A DNA stretch of 64,000 bases from Caldilineaceae bacterium (GCA_019637645.1 JAHBVH010000045.1:8240-72239), one strand, 5' to 3'. Numbered from the stretch's first letter, positions 1 to 9,977 are shown. Notes: generated by a model from the letters alone, not told the origin. Translations and numbers: made by a program.

Positions 1-429
1 CATCTCCAAATTTCACCTAACCAAGTGGGCGAAAACCGCTATACGGTACATCTTTACCATGCCGATGGTTCACCGATTGGCGAGGTGCAATTGGTCCGGC
101 TGCTCTTTGTCCATCAAACGGCAGAGTTGGGCCAATCCTCGCTCGAATTGGCCCCACAGGATGGTGACATTTTTACGAGTACGGGGGCCTACCAAAACCG
201 GGCGGGTCCTTGGGATCTGTCGCTCTATGTGCGCCGACGGGGCCTGGATGATCTGCTCCTGACCACTGTCGTCGCGGTGCCGCCTTTGGCGACGCCACTA
301 TCAGCGGCGCGTAGCCCGTGGCAGAATCCCATTGCCACTTTGCCTGCCGCCGCGGTTGTCGGTGGCGTCGTGGTGACATGCCTCCTGCTGCCGTTGGTCT
401 GGCGGCGCGCCAAACAACAGGTGCAGTGA
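1..429 (+). CDS. C-terminal part of a CopD/CopC-like copper resistance or FixH-like membrane protein (partial)
   Basis: The reading frame is open from the first base of the window, so the gene begins upstream and only the last 142 residues are visible. The visible part is an extracytoplasmic beta-sandwich-like segment (PNQVGENRYTVHLYHADG, then a G-x-W-x-L-x-V-x-x-R-R motif). It is followed by a single transmembrane helix near residues 118-135 and a short basic tail. This arrangement is known from the C-terminal domain of CopD/YcnJ-type copper proteins of Chloroflexota and Firmicutes. A role in copper handling is inferred from that likeness. It converges on the protease gene, with a hairpin between them. 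Confidence 0.6.
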   Translation, partial: HLQISPNQVGENRYTVHLYHADGSPIGEVQLVRLLFVHQTAELGQSSLELAPQDGDIFTSTGAYQNRAGPWDLSLYVRRRGLDDLLLTTVVAVPPLATPLSAARSPWQNPIATLPAAAVVGGVVVTCLLLPLVWRRAKQQVQ

Positions 430-469
430 AGCAAGAGCGGTCAGATTTAAACCTGGCCGCTCTTGCTTC
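428..469. terminator. Convergent hairpin terminator
   Basis: A perfect 13-bp inverted repeat (GAAGCAAGAGCGG at 428-440, complement at 457-469) with a 16-nt loop lies exactly between two convergent genes and overlaps the first stop codon. There is no long T-run, so efficiency is uncertain. Confidence 0.55.
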
Positions 470-481
470 GGTCGCTATGTG

Positions 482-3400
482 CTATTGCATGGTGCGGTAG
501 ACCGCGTTGACAAAGAGTTTGCGGCCATCGTCGGTCATGCTCTTGGGGCCTTTGTCAAAGCCCCAGAGGAGGTAGCGCCCATCTTCCATCACTAGATCGG
601 CGTATTGGCCGGTGGCATCGTAGTAGCCAAAGACGGTTAAGCCCAGTGGCTGTTTGCCCAAGAAGATATCGACCCGGGAACTGGGCTCGGCATAGAGTTG
701 CCAAATCCGCTTCTCGTCCACGAGGAAATCATAGGGGTAGTGCCAGAAGGCGTCGTTATAGTTCTCACGGACGACACTGTCGCCTGCGCTGTGCGCGCCA
801 TTGGCCCAACCGATATCGAGCTTGAGCTTGCCAAAGTAGGCATAGCCCCCTTCGCCTAACCCCAAGACTGGTTTCTTGAACTCAATGATCCGGCGTACCA
901 TCGCGCCGGTACCCCACTCGCCCAGAGAGCCCGTTTCTGGCGCTACAATGACCAAGCTATAGGGCTGTAGATTGGTTGACGGCAACTGATCCATGGTCAA
1001 TTGATCCACGGCCACGCCATTCTCTTCAATCAACTGGCGGTAGGCATTCGCGGTATCCAGATCGCCCTTGTGGACATAGGCCACGCGGGGACGGAGATGG
1101 AAGCCCGTGTTCTTGAAGAGTGTATAGGGTTGGTTGAGCAGATCCTGCCCAGTCGCGACACCGCGGACAGCATAGGCCCCAGGGCTGTAGCCTTCGCCAA
1201 AGTAGTTGCCATAGAGCCCGTCACCCTTTAGCCCGTCGCCATGCTGGCCGTCGTCAAAGAGTTCGATGGTACGCGAACCGCCACCGGGGGCAAAGATGTT
1301 GAGCTTGATCGATTGATCAACCAACGCCTTTTCGCCCTGACCCAAGAAACCGAGCAGATGGACGGGTTCTCCCATAACCCGCTGGCGCTCGGGTGTGCCA
1401 ACCCACAAATGGAAACTGACCGCAGCCTTGGCACTTACCCACAAGGCCCACTCGTTGCTCTCCCCGCCAATGCGTATGCTCATCGTCCAAGTGCCGGGGA
1501 TGGGAGCATCGATGATACAGACGATGTGCGTGGCATCGCCGCGACAGCTCTTGTTATTCGGATCCTGTCCTTTGTAGAAGTAGACATTCTCCTTGGGATC
1601 GACGACTTGGAAGTACCCCTCGCTATTGGGTTGCGCCCAGTTAAAGGAGAAGTTGATCCGGCTAAGCCCTTCGGGAACATCGACGGTAAAGGTTTGGAGC
1701 GCGCCCGTGACGGGATTGCCAACGCCGCGCGCTTGGAAGAGCCGACTTTCATTGAGAATCTCTTCGGCGTATTGCTTGTAGACATCGCCCAGGCGATTGG
1801 GCAAGGTTTGGGGCCAAGCTTCAATGCCAACCGTGGGTGTCGCCGCGGCGGCGCTAGCCTCGGCAGCCATCAGCATACCCGCACCATCTTCATTCACCGC
1901 CCGGAATTCACCCCCATTATCGTTGGCAATGGTTGCTAACAGACTGTGGAAGCCCGCACTAGCTGGCCCAACGGCAACCGTATGCACAATGGTATCGGTG
2001 GGCTCGATCACCCCTTTGACCGCAGGCGTGTTATAGAGCGGATCGACATTTTCCATACCATCGCTCAAGAGAATGACCACATCGGCCACGCTATGATCGG
2101 CGGGGGCTGCTGTAACCTGTGCCTGTCCGTCGAGCAAGCCTTGCCCAATGGCGGTCATGCCGCTGGGGGTCAACCCATCGACCGCGGCCTTGGCCGCGTC
2201 GAGAATCGCTGTGGGGCCAAGGTTGGGCACCAACGTGGTGGGATAGTTGACGGTTGAATTGTTACTAAAGCTGACCACGGCAATCCGATCATCGGCCAAG
2301 GATTGGTCGATAAAGAGCCGGGCGGCATTTTGGGCCGCGGCCATCTTGTCATAGTCGCTCATGCTCCCGGAGCGATCGATAACGACAGCGCGGTCGGTGA
2401 TTTCGCGTTCGGTAAAGAGAATCGCGCGCGTTTCGCTGTCGGTGCCATGTCCCGTCCACGTGACATTCAGATCATATTTGCTGCCCGCGCTGTAGACCCC
2501 CGCGGCCGGGCGTACCATCATCCAGAATTGGTCGCCCACTGGAGCCCCATTGACGATGGTGGCTGGGGTGCCGTCGATTTGAACGCTAAAGTCGGCTGCC
2601 GTAGCATCACTGAGCGCACTCGGCGTGTTGTCAATGCTGCGCACCGCTTCGACAATCACCGGCACCACATTCGGATTGGCTGGATCGCCTGCTTCGGCGA
2701 CATTGCCGGTCTGTGGGCTGACAATGTTCAGCGTACGGAAGTCGCCTGCCAAGCTATAGGGCTGGGCATTGCCATTGGGCAGGCTGGCCGCGTTGATGCG
2801 AATGGTCCAGGTGCCTGCGGCTGGATTGGCAACTTGCACCTGCTCGGTATTGTTGAGATTATCGACATTGCGCGTCGCTGCCACAATGTGCGTGTTGCGG
2901 ACAATGGGGTCGGCATCGCCACCGGGCAAGTCGCTCGACGCGGGTAGCGGGGCCAATACCCAGGGCCGAATCACCACACCGCCGGGGCCTTCCAGGGTGA
3001 TATCCAGGTTATTGACCAGTTGCGCCGCGGTGACGGCCAACATGGGGTTGCCCGCTTCATCGTCCCAAACTAAGGTGAACTTCAGCTCGGGGGTGCCCGC
3101 GGGTACATTCAACACATAGGTGTCTTGGGGATCGCCAGGGGAGACCGTGCCTTCGACAAAGTTATAGGCGCGAATGGCTGCCGTGGCGCGCTGGGCGTTG
3201 GCAACTCCATAGCCCGTGGCCCAATCGGGGCCAGCATGATAGATCACCGGATTGCCGGTGTCTGGATCGTTCCAGCCATATTCCGTGAAGCCGGGCTGCG
3301 CGGGGTCATGGATCAAGTCATCGGCGGTTTGAATGACGACCGCCCGCAGGGTCGAGGGACGAGGTCGGCCTGCTGTGGGGAAGGAATGATGATATTGCTC

Positions 3401-5596
3401 GGTCATCAGTGCCAAGATCCCTGTGACCGAAGGAGCGGCCATGGAGGTGCCACACTTCGAGACATAGCCTTGGCTGGCGTTGTCGGTAGAGTCGCCACAG
3501 CCAATGCCCATGACATCGGGCTTGAGCCGTCCGTCCCAGGTGGGGCCACGGCTGCTGCTCGAGCGCAGATCCAAGTTGCTTTCGGCGTTTAGCGCGCCGA
3601 CAACGAGTAGATTCTTGGCCGAGCCGGTAATGGCGAAATAACCTGCCGCATCACAATACTGCCCAGAAGTACCCGAATTGCCCGCGGATTTAACCATTTG
3701 ATGGGCCGCGACCGATGTGCCGCCATTGGTGCCGTCGCCACGGATGAATTGGTCGAGCAACTGGGCATGGGAATCATAGGCGCCACAGGTCTGGTATTGC
3801 GAACTGTTGCTCAGCTCGACGCCATAGGTGTTGACGGCTTCGTCAAAGCTGGCTGCATCGCGGCTGCCATAGGGCGCAAGCTGGACCCCAGGGGCCATGC
3901 CGCGCATTTGGAAGGCGGTGCAGACGCCAAAGGGACAGTTGGTGACACTATTGGCCCCACTTGCGCCAATGATACCGGCCACATGGGTGCCATGACCATT
4001 GCTGTCATCGCTGGTGCGCAAGAGCCGTCCGGCAAAGTCATTGTGACCCATGCCTGGGGCATTGTTGGCGTTGATGCCCGAATCGAAGACGGCCACGCTG
4101 ACGCCGCTGCCATCCAACCCGGCATAGAAGATCGAGGAGCCATTAATGTTAGCTGCCTGGGCTTCGTTCACATGTAGCTCGGCACGTGTCGAGTCATTTT
4201 CCGGCAGATTGGGAAGCGGCCCTTCTTCGATCCAACGGACGCTGTCTTGGGCTGCAATCTGGGTAACGGCCGCGGGGGACACATTGGCGGCATAGACGCC
4301 TGCGCTGAAAAGTTCAGCGGTAATGCCGAGTTGGGCCAGCATTTCTGTGGCCGTGGCCGCCGCTACATCTTCGTGGAAATGGATAAGCACTTTGATCGTG
4401 CCATTGCCATTGTCGGCCCACGCTTCAAACTGCCCGGCCAGGATCTTGGGATCGACTTTGTCCGTCGGTTGGATTGGACCCAGCCAGCGGATGATGCCTT
4501 GAAAGGTGGGGTGATTGGTCGCTGGCGTGGGCGTGACAAAGGCAGTGTAGAGATGATTGCCCACAAACGCGACCAAGCGAATGCCAATGGCCGCCAACGC
4601 CTCGCGTTCCTCGGTACTGGGCTCGCGGGCGAGCTGGGCAAAGGCATGGAGCCCACTGCTGCCTTGGAGCGCGGCGACAAGGTCGGCATCGAGCCCGGGC
4701 GTGGGGGTAAAGGTGCGGGCGCGCAGTTGGATTTCCAGCTTTTCTGTGGCAAAGCGGGCCAAGTTGAGGAAAAGCTGCTTGCCGGTGTCGGTCATGGCTG
4801 TGGGCGCGCCGGCCATGCCCCACAAGAAGTAGCGGCCTGCCTTGGCGATGGGGTATTGGCCGGCGTTGCCTGGCAGCGCTGCCAACCGCGCCCCGTCTAC
4901 GGGTGTCTCGGGCAGAGGCACGGCAATAGCCGTTTGATCACTGGTGTAGATGGGGAGGAGGTTGTCACCCGACAAGGTGATATTGGCGTAGAAGGCTTGG
5001 CTCAAACCATCTTGGCTCACCGCAAGTGCGGCGGTCGTGCTGCTGTTGCCATTGGGATAACCGATCGGCAGCCCTAGGCGGCCCAAGAGCGCATGCCCGC
5101 CGGCTCCCAGCCCAATGACCGGTAGACCGGCATCGCGCACGGCTTCAAAGAGCCCGGCTTCCGGCTGCCATTGATCGCCTGCGCCACTATCCGCGGCTAC
5201 GACGATGAGGTCAAACGCGGCAAAGTTCGGCAACGCGCCGATCAGTTGGGCTTGGTTGGTTTGCGACTGGCTAGCGGCATTGCCACCTTGTTGGACCACG
5301 AAGGGGAGGAGGAGCCGGTGCGGGAATTCGCTGGGGGGCGCACCAAAGTTAAAGGCTTGGACCATAAAGCCATTGTCGTTGAGCAACGCTGCAAATGACG
5401 CTGCTGAGAGCGTATCGCCCCCATGGAGATAGGCCACGCGAAGGGCTCCCTCCGCGGTGGCTGCGCTTGGCGTGGCGGCCTGTATGGTTGCGGCGGGGAG
5501 CAACAGCGGGCCTAGGGTGTTGATCCACAAGGCGATCACCAACAACCAGCGCCAGCGCCGCCGCCAACGTTGTGCTTGATCAGATCTCGGTATCAT
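482..5596 (-). CDS. Secreted subtilisin-like S8 protease with VWA domain and duplicated terminal domains
   Basis: A 1704-residue exported serine protease. The start at 5596 is chosen because AAGGAG lies just upstream; an ATG at 5638 would translate the tandem repeat. Residues 1-45 form a basic signal peptide. The subtilase triad is complete: Asp505 in VFDSGI, His535 in GHGTHVAG and Ser718 in GTSMAAPS. A bacterial pre-peptidase-like beta domain follows. Then comes a von Willebrand A domain with a MIDAS motif D-R-S-G-S at about 1074. Residues about 50-285 and 1500-1704 are related to each other: both have VAY-x-H-x-GD, a GLG-x-GG-x-A block, GRY-x-LWG and MTD-x-G. They look like glutamine-amidotransferase-fold domains without an obvious nucleophile. 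No cell-wall anchor is seen. The substrate is unknown. Confidence 0.88.
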   Translation of the reverse strand: MIPRSDQAQRWRRRWRWLLVIALWINTLGPLLLPAATIQAATPSAATAEGALRVAYLHGGDTLSAASFAALLNDNGFMVQAFNFGAPPSEFPHRLLLPFVVQQGGNAASQSQTNQAQLIGALPNFAAFDLIVVAADSGAGDQWQPEAGLFEAVRDAGLPVIGLGAGGHALLGRLGLPIGYPNGNSSTTAALAVSQDGLSQAFYANITLSGDNLLPIYTSDQTAIAVPLPETPVDGARLAALPGNAGQYPIAKAGRYFLWGMAGAPTAMTDTGKQLFLNLARFATEKLEIQLRARTFTPTPGLDADLVAALQGSSGLHAFAQLAREPSTEEREALAAIGIRLVAFVGNHLYTAFVTPTPATNHPTFQGIIRWLGPIQPTDKVDPKILAGQFEAWADNGNGTIKVLIHFHEDVAAATATEMLAQLGITAELFSAGVYAANVSPAAVTQIAAQDSVRWIEEGPLPNLPENDSTRAELHVNEAQAANINGSSIFYAGLDGSGVSVAVFDSGINANNAPGMGHNDFAGRLLRTSDDSNGHGTHVAGIIGASGANSVTNCPFGVCTAFQMRGMAPGVQLAPYGSRDAASFDEAVNTYGVELSNSSQYQTCGAYDSHAQLLDQFIRGDGTNGGTSVAAHQMVKSAGNSGTSGQYCDAAGYFAITGSAKNLLVVGALNAESNLDLRSSSSRGPTWDGRLKPDVMGIGCGDSTDNASQGYVSKCGTSMAAPSVTGILALMTEQYHHSFPTAGRPRPSTLRAVVIQTADDLIHDPAQPGFTEYGWNDPDTGNPVIYHAGPDWATGYGVANAQRATAAIRAYNFVEGTVSPGDPQDTYVLNVPAGTPELKFTLVWDDEAGNPMLAVTAAQLVNNLDITLEGPGGVVIRPWVLAPLPASSDLPGGDADPIVRNTHIVAATRNVDNLNNTEQVQVANPAAGTWTIRINAASLPNGNAQPYSLAGDFRTLNIVSPQTGNVAEAGDPANPNVVPVIVEAVRSIDNTPSALSDATAADFSVQIDGTPATIVNGAPVGDQFWMMVRPAAGVYSAGSKYDLNVTWTGHGTDSETRAILFTEREITDRAVVIDRSGSMSDYDKMAAAQNAARLFIDQSLADDRIAVVSFSNNSTVNYPTTLVPNLGPTAILDAAKAAVDGLTPSGMTAIGQGLLDGQAQVTAAPADHSVADVVILLSDGMENVDPLYNTPAVKGVIEPTDTIVHTVAVGPASAGFHSLLATIANDNGGEFRAVNEDGAGMLMAAEASAAAATPTVGIEAWPQTLPNRLGDVYKQYAEEILNESRLFQARGVGNPVTGALQTFTVDVPEGLSRINFSFNWAQPNSEGYFQVVDPKENVYFYKGQDPNNKSCRGDATHIVCIIDAPIPGTWTMSIRIGGESNEWALWVSAKAAVSFHLWVGTPERQRVMGEPVHLLGFLGQGEKALVDQSIKLNIFAPGGGSRTIELFDDGQHGDGLKGDGLYGNYFGEGYSPGAYAVRGVATGQDLLNQPYTLFKNTGFHLRPRVAYVHKGDLDTANAYRQLIEENGVAVDQLTMDQLPSTNLQPYSLVIVAPETGSLGEWGTGAMVRRIIEFKKPVLGLGEGGYAYFGKLKLDIGWANGAHSAGDSVVRENYNDAFWHYPYDFLVDEKRIWQLYAEPSSRVDIFLGKQPLGLTVFGYYDATGQYADLVMEDGRYLLWGFDKGPKSMTDDGRKLFVNAVYRTMQ

Positions 5597-5608
5597 GTGT
5601 TCTCCTTC

Positions 5609-5658
5609 TTTTTGCGTACATGCGCTTTTTGCGTACATGCGCTTTTTGCGTACATGCG
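5609..5658. repeat. 17-bp tandem repeat, three copies
   Basis: The unit TTTTTGCGTACATGCGC occurs at 5609-5625 and 5626-5642, with a 16-nt copy at 5643-5658. It lies directly upstream of the protease ribosome-binding site, so it would sit in the 5' leader or the promoter of that gene. Confidence 0.9.
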
Positions 5659-6011
5659 GTGTACTTCTCAGCCGTGTTTCTGGCTACTGGGGCGATGAGC
5701 GCTAACAAAAGCTGAGGCTAGCTAATTCCAGTCTAAAAAAGGTTGGGGAATTACGCTGTGCTGTAGTACACCCGTGGCTGTGATCTTCAACACAGGTCGA
5801 ATGAGGCGAGAGCTGATGGTTAGTATCGATGACCATACATCCCATAGCACGAATGACGTTTGCAATTTCGCTGGCAAAGACGTATGATTTAGCGGACAGA
5901 GAGCTGACCGGTTCTGAAAACCGGTCAGCTCTAGCTTTGCATAAGTTCTGAATGACTCAATGGATGCACCGCGTTTGCTGGCGTGCATCAATACTCGACT
6001 GGCAAGTGGTT
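5659..6011. other. Intergenic region with a palindromic element
   Basis: No convincing gene is present; a minus-strand open frame here simply reads through the repeat. At 5900-5932 there is a 14-bp inverted repeat (AGAGCTGACCGGTT, loop CTGAA, AACCGGTCAGCTCT). It is a diverged relative of the CTGACAGGTTT palindromes found elsewhere in the window. The region must hold the divergent promoters of the protease and of the sugar ABC operon, but I see no clear -35/-10 pair. Confidence 0.5.
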
Positions 6012-6947
6012 ATGCCTATTTCCGCTTTGGCTGCGCAAGCTACAACTCCTAAAGGTGTACCCCGTTCACGCCGCCTGACGCGCTATCAAGGCGAATTGTG
6101 GTTATTACTCGCCCCTTTTGTTTTGGGGGCAATCTTGTTGATCATCCTCCCCGTCCTGCTTACCATTGTCTTTGCCTTTACCGAATATGATGCATTCTCG
6201 GCCCCAGTGTGGAGTGGGCTACGCAACTTTGGTACGATTTTCCGGCGCGAACTCTTCTGGGTGGCTGTGCGCAATTCGTTGACCTTTGTTGCCCTGAGTG
6301 CCCCTTTGCAACTGCTGGGCGCGCTCCTCTTGGCTTTGCTTCTGTATCATCAGCGAGCAGGTGTTCGTCAGTATCGTATCTCTGCCTATCTGCCTTCGGT
6401 CATCCCCGATGTGGCCTATGCGTTGATCTGGCTTTGGATCTTTAACCCGCTCTATGGACCGCTCAATAAAGGGTTAGCTTATTGGGGCTTACCCCAACCC
6501 GCGTGGTTGGTTGATGCTGACACGGCCCTGCTGTCACTCGTCTTGATGACATGCTTTCGCGTTGGCGAAGGGATGTTAGTGCTCATTGCGGCTTTACAGG
6601 GGGTTCCCGCCACCTATTTCCAAGTAGCCGCCCTTGATGGGGGCAACCGGTGGCAATGTTTTCGCTATATTACCTTGCCGTTAGTTGCGCCTTGGCTGCT
6701 CATGCTCTTGATTCGCGATATTCTGCTCAGTGCCCAAAGTACCTTTACGCCAGTCTATATGATGACCGAAGGTGGGCCGGGCTATGCAACAACCCTGTTG
6801 CCCTATCTCATCTATGACGAAGCCTTTAGCCATTTCCGTATCGGTCACGCGGCTTCCATGATGGTGGTGATGTTTGTTGGGATTGGGGTCTTGCTCTGGT
6901 TGGTCTACAAGTTGGCTGGTGGGTGGGGCTATACGGATGAAATGTAA
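6012..6947 (+). CDS. Carbohydrate ABC transporter permease, MalF/UgpA type
   Basis: An inner-membrane subunit of a sugar importer, 311 residues with six predicted membrane segments. The cytoplasmic EAA loop is visible near residue 215 ([20 protein letters not shown]), which docks to the ATPase in this family. An upstream ATG at 5952 is in frame, but its extension looks non-coding; neither start has a good ribosome-binding site. The gene overlaps the next permease by 11 bases, so the two are co-translated. With the following permease and lipoprotein it forms a CUT1-type importer. The sugar cannot be told from sequence. Confidence 0.88.
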   Translation: MPISALAAQATTPKGVPRSRRLTRYQGELWLLLAPFVLGAILLIILPVLLTIVFAFTEYDAFSAPVWSGLRNFGTIFRRELFWVAVRNSLTFVALSAPLQLLGALLLALLLYHQRAGVRQYRISAYLPSVIPDVAYALIWLWIFNPLYGPLNKGLAYWGLPQPAWLVDADTALLSLVLMTCFRVGEGMLVLIAALQGVPATYFQVAALDGGNRWQCFRYITLPLVAPWLLMLLIRDILLSAQSTFTPVYMMTEGGPGYATTLLPYLIYDEAFSHFRIGHAASMMVVMFVGIGVLLWLVYKLAGGWGYTDEM

Positions 6948-7776
6948 CCTTGCTCTCTTCGAGCGGGTGCTTTGGCAGCTGACCGCGTTGACGGTGGCCT
7001 TCCTCTTTGTCGCACCCCTCTATTGGGTGTTAGCCAACTCGCTCCGTCCGGTTGGGTTGCCGCCGCCGCGCACGCTCGAATGGTTGCCCGCGCCGTTGGC
7101 TTGGTCGAATTATCGCGAGATCTTCCGCATTGTCCCCTTGGCGCATCAGATCGCAAATTCTTTTTTTGTGAGCACAATCGGCGCTAGCCTAACCTTGGTG
7201 ACGGCTTCGTGGGCTGGGTTGGCGATGGCCCAATTACCGGCTGGTGTACGCCGCTGGTTGGTGCTTTTTGCCGTACTCCTGATGATGATTCCGGGCACCG
7301 TGGTTTGGCTGCCCCGCTATGTGCTCTTTACCTCCTTAGGGCTAGTCGATACCTATTTCGCACTCTTTGCACCGGCCATCATGGGTACGCGTTCGCTCTA
7401 TGTCCTCATGTTCTATTGGACCTTTCGCCGGGTGCCGCTGGCGTTATATGAATCGGCGCGGTTGGATGGGGCCAATGCCCTGACCATTTGGCGGCGGATT
7501 GCGCTGCCCATGGCGCTGCCAACGGCCTTAGCGGTTCTGTTGCTGGCCTTTTCCCATTTTTGGAGTGACTTTGTCGATCCCTTGTTGTTTCTAAAATCAG
7601 AAGAAAGATATACGTTAGCGGTGGGCCTCCGCATGTTACAGCAGATGGTTATTACCAACTGGTCCTTGTTGTTGGCCGCGGTGGTGATCATGACCACACC
7701 AGTCGTCTTGATCTACTTGGCCCTACAACAGTTTATCCGCGAGGATGTCACTTGGCGTCAATTGCTCAAGCGCTAA
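6937..7776 (+). CDS. Carbohydrate ABC transporter permease, MalG type
   Basis: The second permease of the sugar importer, 279 residues. It has the MalG-type EAA loop ([20 protein letters not shown]) and about six hydrophobic segments. The start ATG at 6937 lies inside the end of the first permease gene in another frame, a usual arrangement for paired permeases. A longer frame from 6874 would overlap the first gene much further and is unlikely. The C-terminal segment before [14 protein letters not shown] is typical of CUT1 permeases. Confidence 0.9.
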   Translation: MKCNLALFERVLWQLTALTVAFLFVAPLYWVLANSLRPVGLPPPRTLEWLPAPLAWSNYREIFRIVPLAHQIANSFFVSTIGASLTLVTASWAGLAMAQLPAGVRRWLVLFAVLLMMIPGTVVWLPRYVLFTSLGLVDTYFALFAPAIMGTRSLYVLMFYWTFRRVPLALYESARLDGANALTIWRRIALPMALPTALAVLLLAFSHFWSDFVDPLLFLKSEERYTLAVGLRMLQQMVITNWSLLLAAVVIMTTPVVLIYLALQQFIREDVTWRQLLKR

Positions 7777-7836
7777 TCGGCCATCAACTGGTCGTTTGCT
7801 CTTTATTTTCACTTTGGTAAAGGAGTCCATTTCTCC

Positions 7837-9123
7837 ATGTTACACAGATTTTTCTTGGCTGCTACCCTTGTACTGCTGTTGGCAACGGCCTGTCAGCCGA
7901 TTCAACCAACTGCCCAATCGAGCCCGTCGGCTGCCCAGCTCACGTTCCTCATTTCCGGTGACCCGACCGATGAGGTGGCCTATCAAGAGTTGATCGATGC
8001 CTTTGCGGCCCAACATGCGGATATCACCGTCAATTTGATCAATATCCCCAGTGGTGGTGACTTTCGCAAGCGCCTCGCCGCGGACTTTGCGGCTGGCACA
8101 CCACCGGATCTTTTTCTGATCAACTATCGGCACTTAGGTCGTTTTCTTGCCAGCGGCGCAGTTGAGCCGCTCACTGCCTATTTGGAAGCCAGTACGCTGA
8201 TCAAGACGAGTGACTACTATGCTCAAGCGTTGGCGGCTTTTCAATGGGCGGGCGAGCAGTTCTGCATGCCGCAGAATATGTCTAGCCCTGTGATCTACTA
8301 TAACAAAGCGCTCTTTGATGCTGCCGGTGTGGCCTATCCGAGTGATAGCTGGGATTGGGACGAATTTGTCGCGACGGCGCAGGCCCTAACCCAAGACGAG
8401 GATGGTGATGGTATCGTGGATGTCTATGGCTATGGCACCGAAGCAACCCTGGTGCGCCTGGCCCCCTTTATTTGGATGAATGGCGGCGATCTGGTCGATG
8501 ACCCAGCCGCGCCGACAAAATTGGCGTTGGACACCCCAGCCAGCAAAGCCGCGTTGACCTGGTTTGTAGAGCTGCAAACCGTTCATCAGGTGACGCCGGA
8601 TGCCGTGGCCGAAGAAGCCGAAAGTAGCCTCAGTCGCTTTGTCAATGGGCGCATGGCGATGTTTATTGATAGCCGTCGGGCCGTGCCAGAATTCCGCTTG
8701 ATCGAGGCCTTTGATTGGGATGTCGCCGGGTTGCCGCAGGCCGAAACCCAAGCCAGCATTCTCCACTCGGACGCCTTCTGCATTGCCGCGGCCAGCAAAG
8801 CGAAAGCCGCGGCTTGGACCTTTGTCGAATTTGCTAACGCGGAGGAAGGCCAGATCATTCTGGCGAAGACAGGCCGCACGGTTCCCTCGCGGATTGCCTT
8901 GGCCGAATCGCCTGTTTTCCTTGATCCTGCCGTCAAACCAGCCAACAATCAAGCCTTCCTCGACGCCATTCCGGGGATTCGCAACCTGCCGATTATGGCG
9001 ACCTGGAGCGATATCGAAAGCATTGTCAATACCGAATTGAACAATGCCTTCTATGGGCGCGCCACCGTAGATGAAGCCCTGCAAGCGGCCAATGATCACA
9101 GTGCTGAGTTTTTCGCACCGTAG
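7837..9123 (+). CDS. Extracellular sugar-binding lipoprotein of the ABC importer (SBP family 1)
   Basis: 428 residues. A lipoprotein signal peptide ends in the lipobox LATAC, so the mature protein starts at Cys19 and is anchored outside the membrane. The fold features of family 1 solute-binding proteins follow, for example [21 protein letters not shown] and the hinge region [29 protein letters not shown] stands 11 bases before the ATG. It completes permease-permease-binding protein. No ATPase is adjacent, so a shared MsmK-like ATPase encoded elsewhere is probable. Confidence 0.9.
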   Translation: MLHRFFLAATLVLLLATACQPIQPTAQSSPSAAQLTFLISGDPTDEVAYQELIDAFAAQHADITVNLINIPSGGDFRKRLAADFAAGTPPDLFLINYRHLGRFLASGAVEPLTAYLEASTLIKTSDYYAQALAAFQWAGEQFCMPQNMSSPVIYYNKALFDAAGVAYPSDSWDWDEFVATAQALTQDEDGDGIVDVYGYGTEATLVRLAPFIWMNGGDLVDDPAAPTKLALDTPASKAALTWFVELQTVHQVTPDAVAEEAESSLSRFVNGRMAMFIDSRRAVPEFRLIEAFDWDVAGLPQAETQASILHSDAFCIAAASKAKAAAWTFVEFANAEEGQIILAKTGRTVPSRIALAESPVFLDPAVKPANNQAFLDAIPGIRNLPIMATWSDIESIVNTELNNAFYGRATVDEALQAANDHSAEFFAP

Positions 9124-9165
9124 GGCTCTAGGCAGCTGAGCGTTCAATGATTGGTGGGGATCCAG

Positions 9166-9204
9166 AGACCTGACAGGTTTTAACAACCTGTCAGGTCTGT
9201 TTTT
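9166..9204. terminator. Palindromic repeat copy acting as terminator after the sugar ABC operon
   Basis: The palindrome AGACCTGACAGGTTTT..AACCTGTCAGGTCT spans 9166-9198 and is followed by TTTTTT. It is one copy of the dispersed repeat family and has all the features of a Rho-independent terminator. Confidence 0.75.
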
Positions 9205-9306
9205 TATCTTTAGCCGCGCGGGCGCTTTCGCTCACCCAAGAAAGCGCTAATTTTGCCCCTCTCTGGCGTTGCAGTACACTTGTAATAGCGCGAGAGGAGC
9301 CTGGAT

Positions 9307-9741
9307 ATGAGTCATGATACGTGGGATTATGTGAGCTTTCTTCGGGAGCAAGGCTACCGCATGACCCCCCAACGCCAAATTATTATGGATGCCATCTGCG
9401 AAGGCGGCACCCACAGCACGCTGCCGCAAATTCTAGAGCGGGTGCAACGGAAAGCACCAGTCATCAACCAAGCCACAGTCTATCGCTCGCTACACTTCCT
9501 CCTCAATATGGGCTTGATCGTGAAAGCCGAAATTGCTCCGGGGGAAACGATCTATGAAATTGCGGGCCGCTCGCCCCATCATCATCTCCTCTGTCGGGTT
9601 TGCCATCAAGAGATCGAGATCGATGCCCAGCCATTAACAACCCTCCAGGCTGAACTGAAGCAGCGCTATGGCTTCTGGATCGACGCGTCTCATTTAATCC
9701 TCACCGGGCTCTGTACCCACTGCCAAGCTGAACAGCTCTAA
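9307..9741 (+). CDS. Fur-family metal-responsive transcriptional regulator
   Basis: 144 residues, the usual Fur length. An N-terminal winged helix (YRMTPQRQIIMDAICEGGTH; ATVYRSLHFLLNMGLI) is followed by the metal-binding dimerisation domain. That domain shows the HHHLLCRVC block near residue 95 and a second CxxC (CTHC) at the end, which form the structural zinc site. GAGGAG precedes the ATG. The downstream ABC operon of nickel/peptide type and the palindrome in its leader make that operon the likely target. Whether the sensed ion is zinc, nickel or iron cannot be decided from sequence. Confidence 0.88.
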   Translation: MSHDTWDYVSFLREQGYRMTPQRQIIMDAICEGGTHSTLPQILERVQRKAPVINQATVYRSLHFLLNMGLIVKAEIAPGETIYEIAGRSPHHHLLCRVCHQEIEIDAQPLTTLQAELKQRYGFWIDASHLILTGLCTHCQAEQL

Positions 9742-9850
9742 AGCCACCCCGCGGGTTTTTAACCCTGCATTTTTAAGTGCGTGATGGCCCTGGTGGCATG
9801 AAACATCCGCGCCTTGTCTACAACGGTAAAAATCGACCATTTGTTGAACG

Positions 9851-9879
9851 TTGACACTTATCATAACCCAGTATAGAAT
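9851..9879 (+). promoter_or_regulatory. Sigma70 promoter of the metal/peptide ABC operon
   Basis: TTGACA at 9851-9856 and TAGAAT at 9874-9879 are separated by exactly 17 bp. Transcription should start near 9886, about 90 bases before the first gene. Confidence 0.75.
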
Positions 9880-9895
9880 AGGCAAGAATTCGTTG

Positions 9896-9911
9896 TTGCA
9901 AATTTTTGCAA
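9896..9911. promoter_or_regulatory. Candidate Fur-family operator
   Basis: A perfect 7-2-7 palindrome TTGCAAA-TT-TTTGCAA lies about 10 bases after the predicted transcription start. It is suitably placed for repression by the Fur-family protein encoded just upstream; the link is inferred. Confidence 0.55.
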
Positions 9912-9977
9912 TAGGATTCATGAAATGCTCATAAATGCAGTTATCCGTTAGGATGGCTCGCAACAGAGGAGAAAACC

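Noticed and set aside
1241..5077. Long open frames on the plus strand opposite the protease gene
   Set aside because: They follow the codon pattern of the minus-strand gene, have no ribosome-binding sites and resemble no protein family; they are shadows of a high-GC gene.
5722..5991. 89-codon minus-strand frame in the protease/ABC spacer
   Set aside because: It reads through the palindromic element, overlaps the start region of the ABC permease and has no ribosome-binding site.
8386..9186. 266-codon minus-strand frame over the sugar-binding protein gene
   Set aside because: It is antisense to a clear family 1 binding protein and has no family features.
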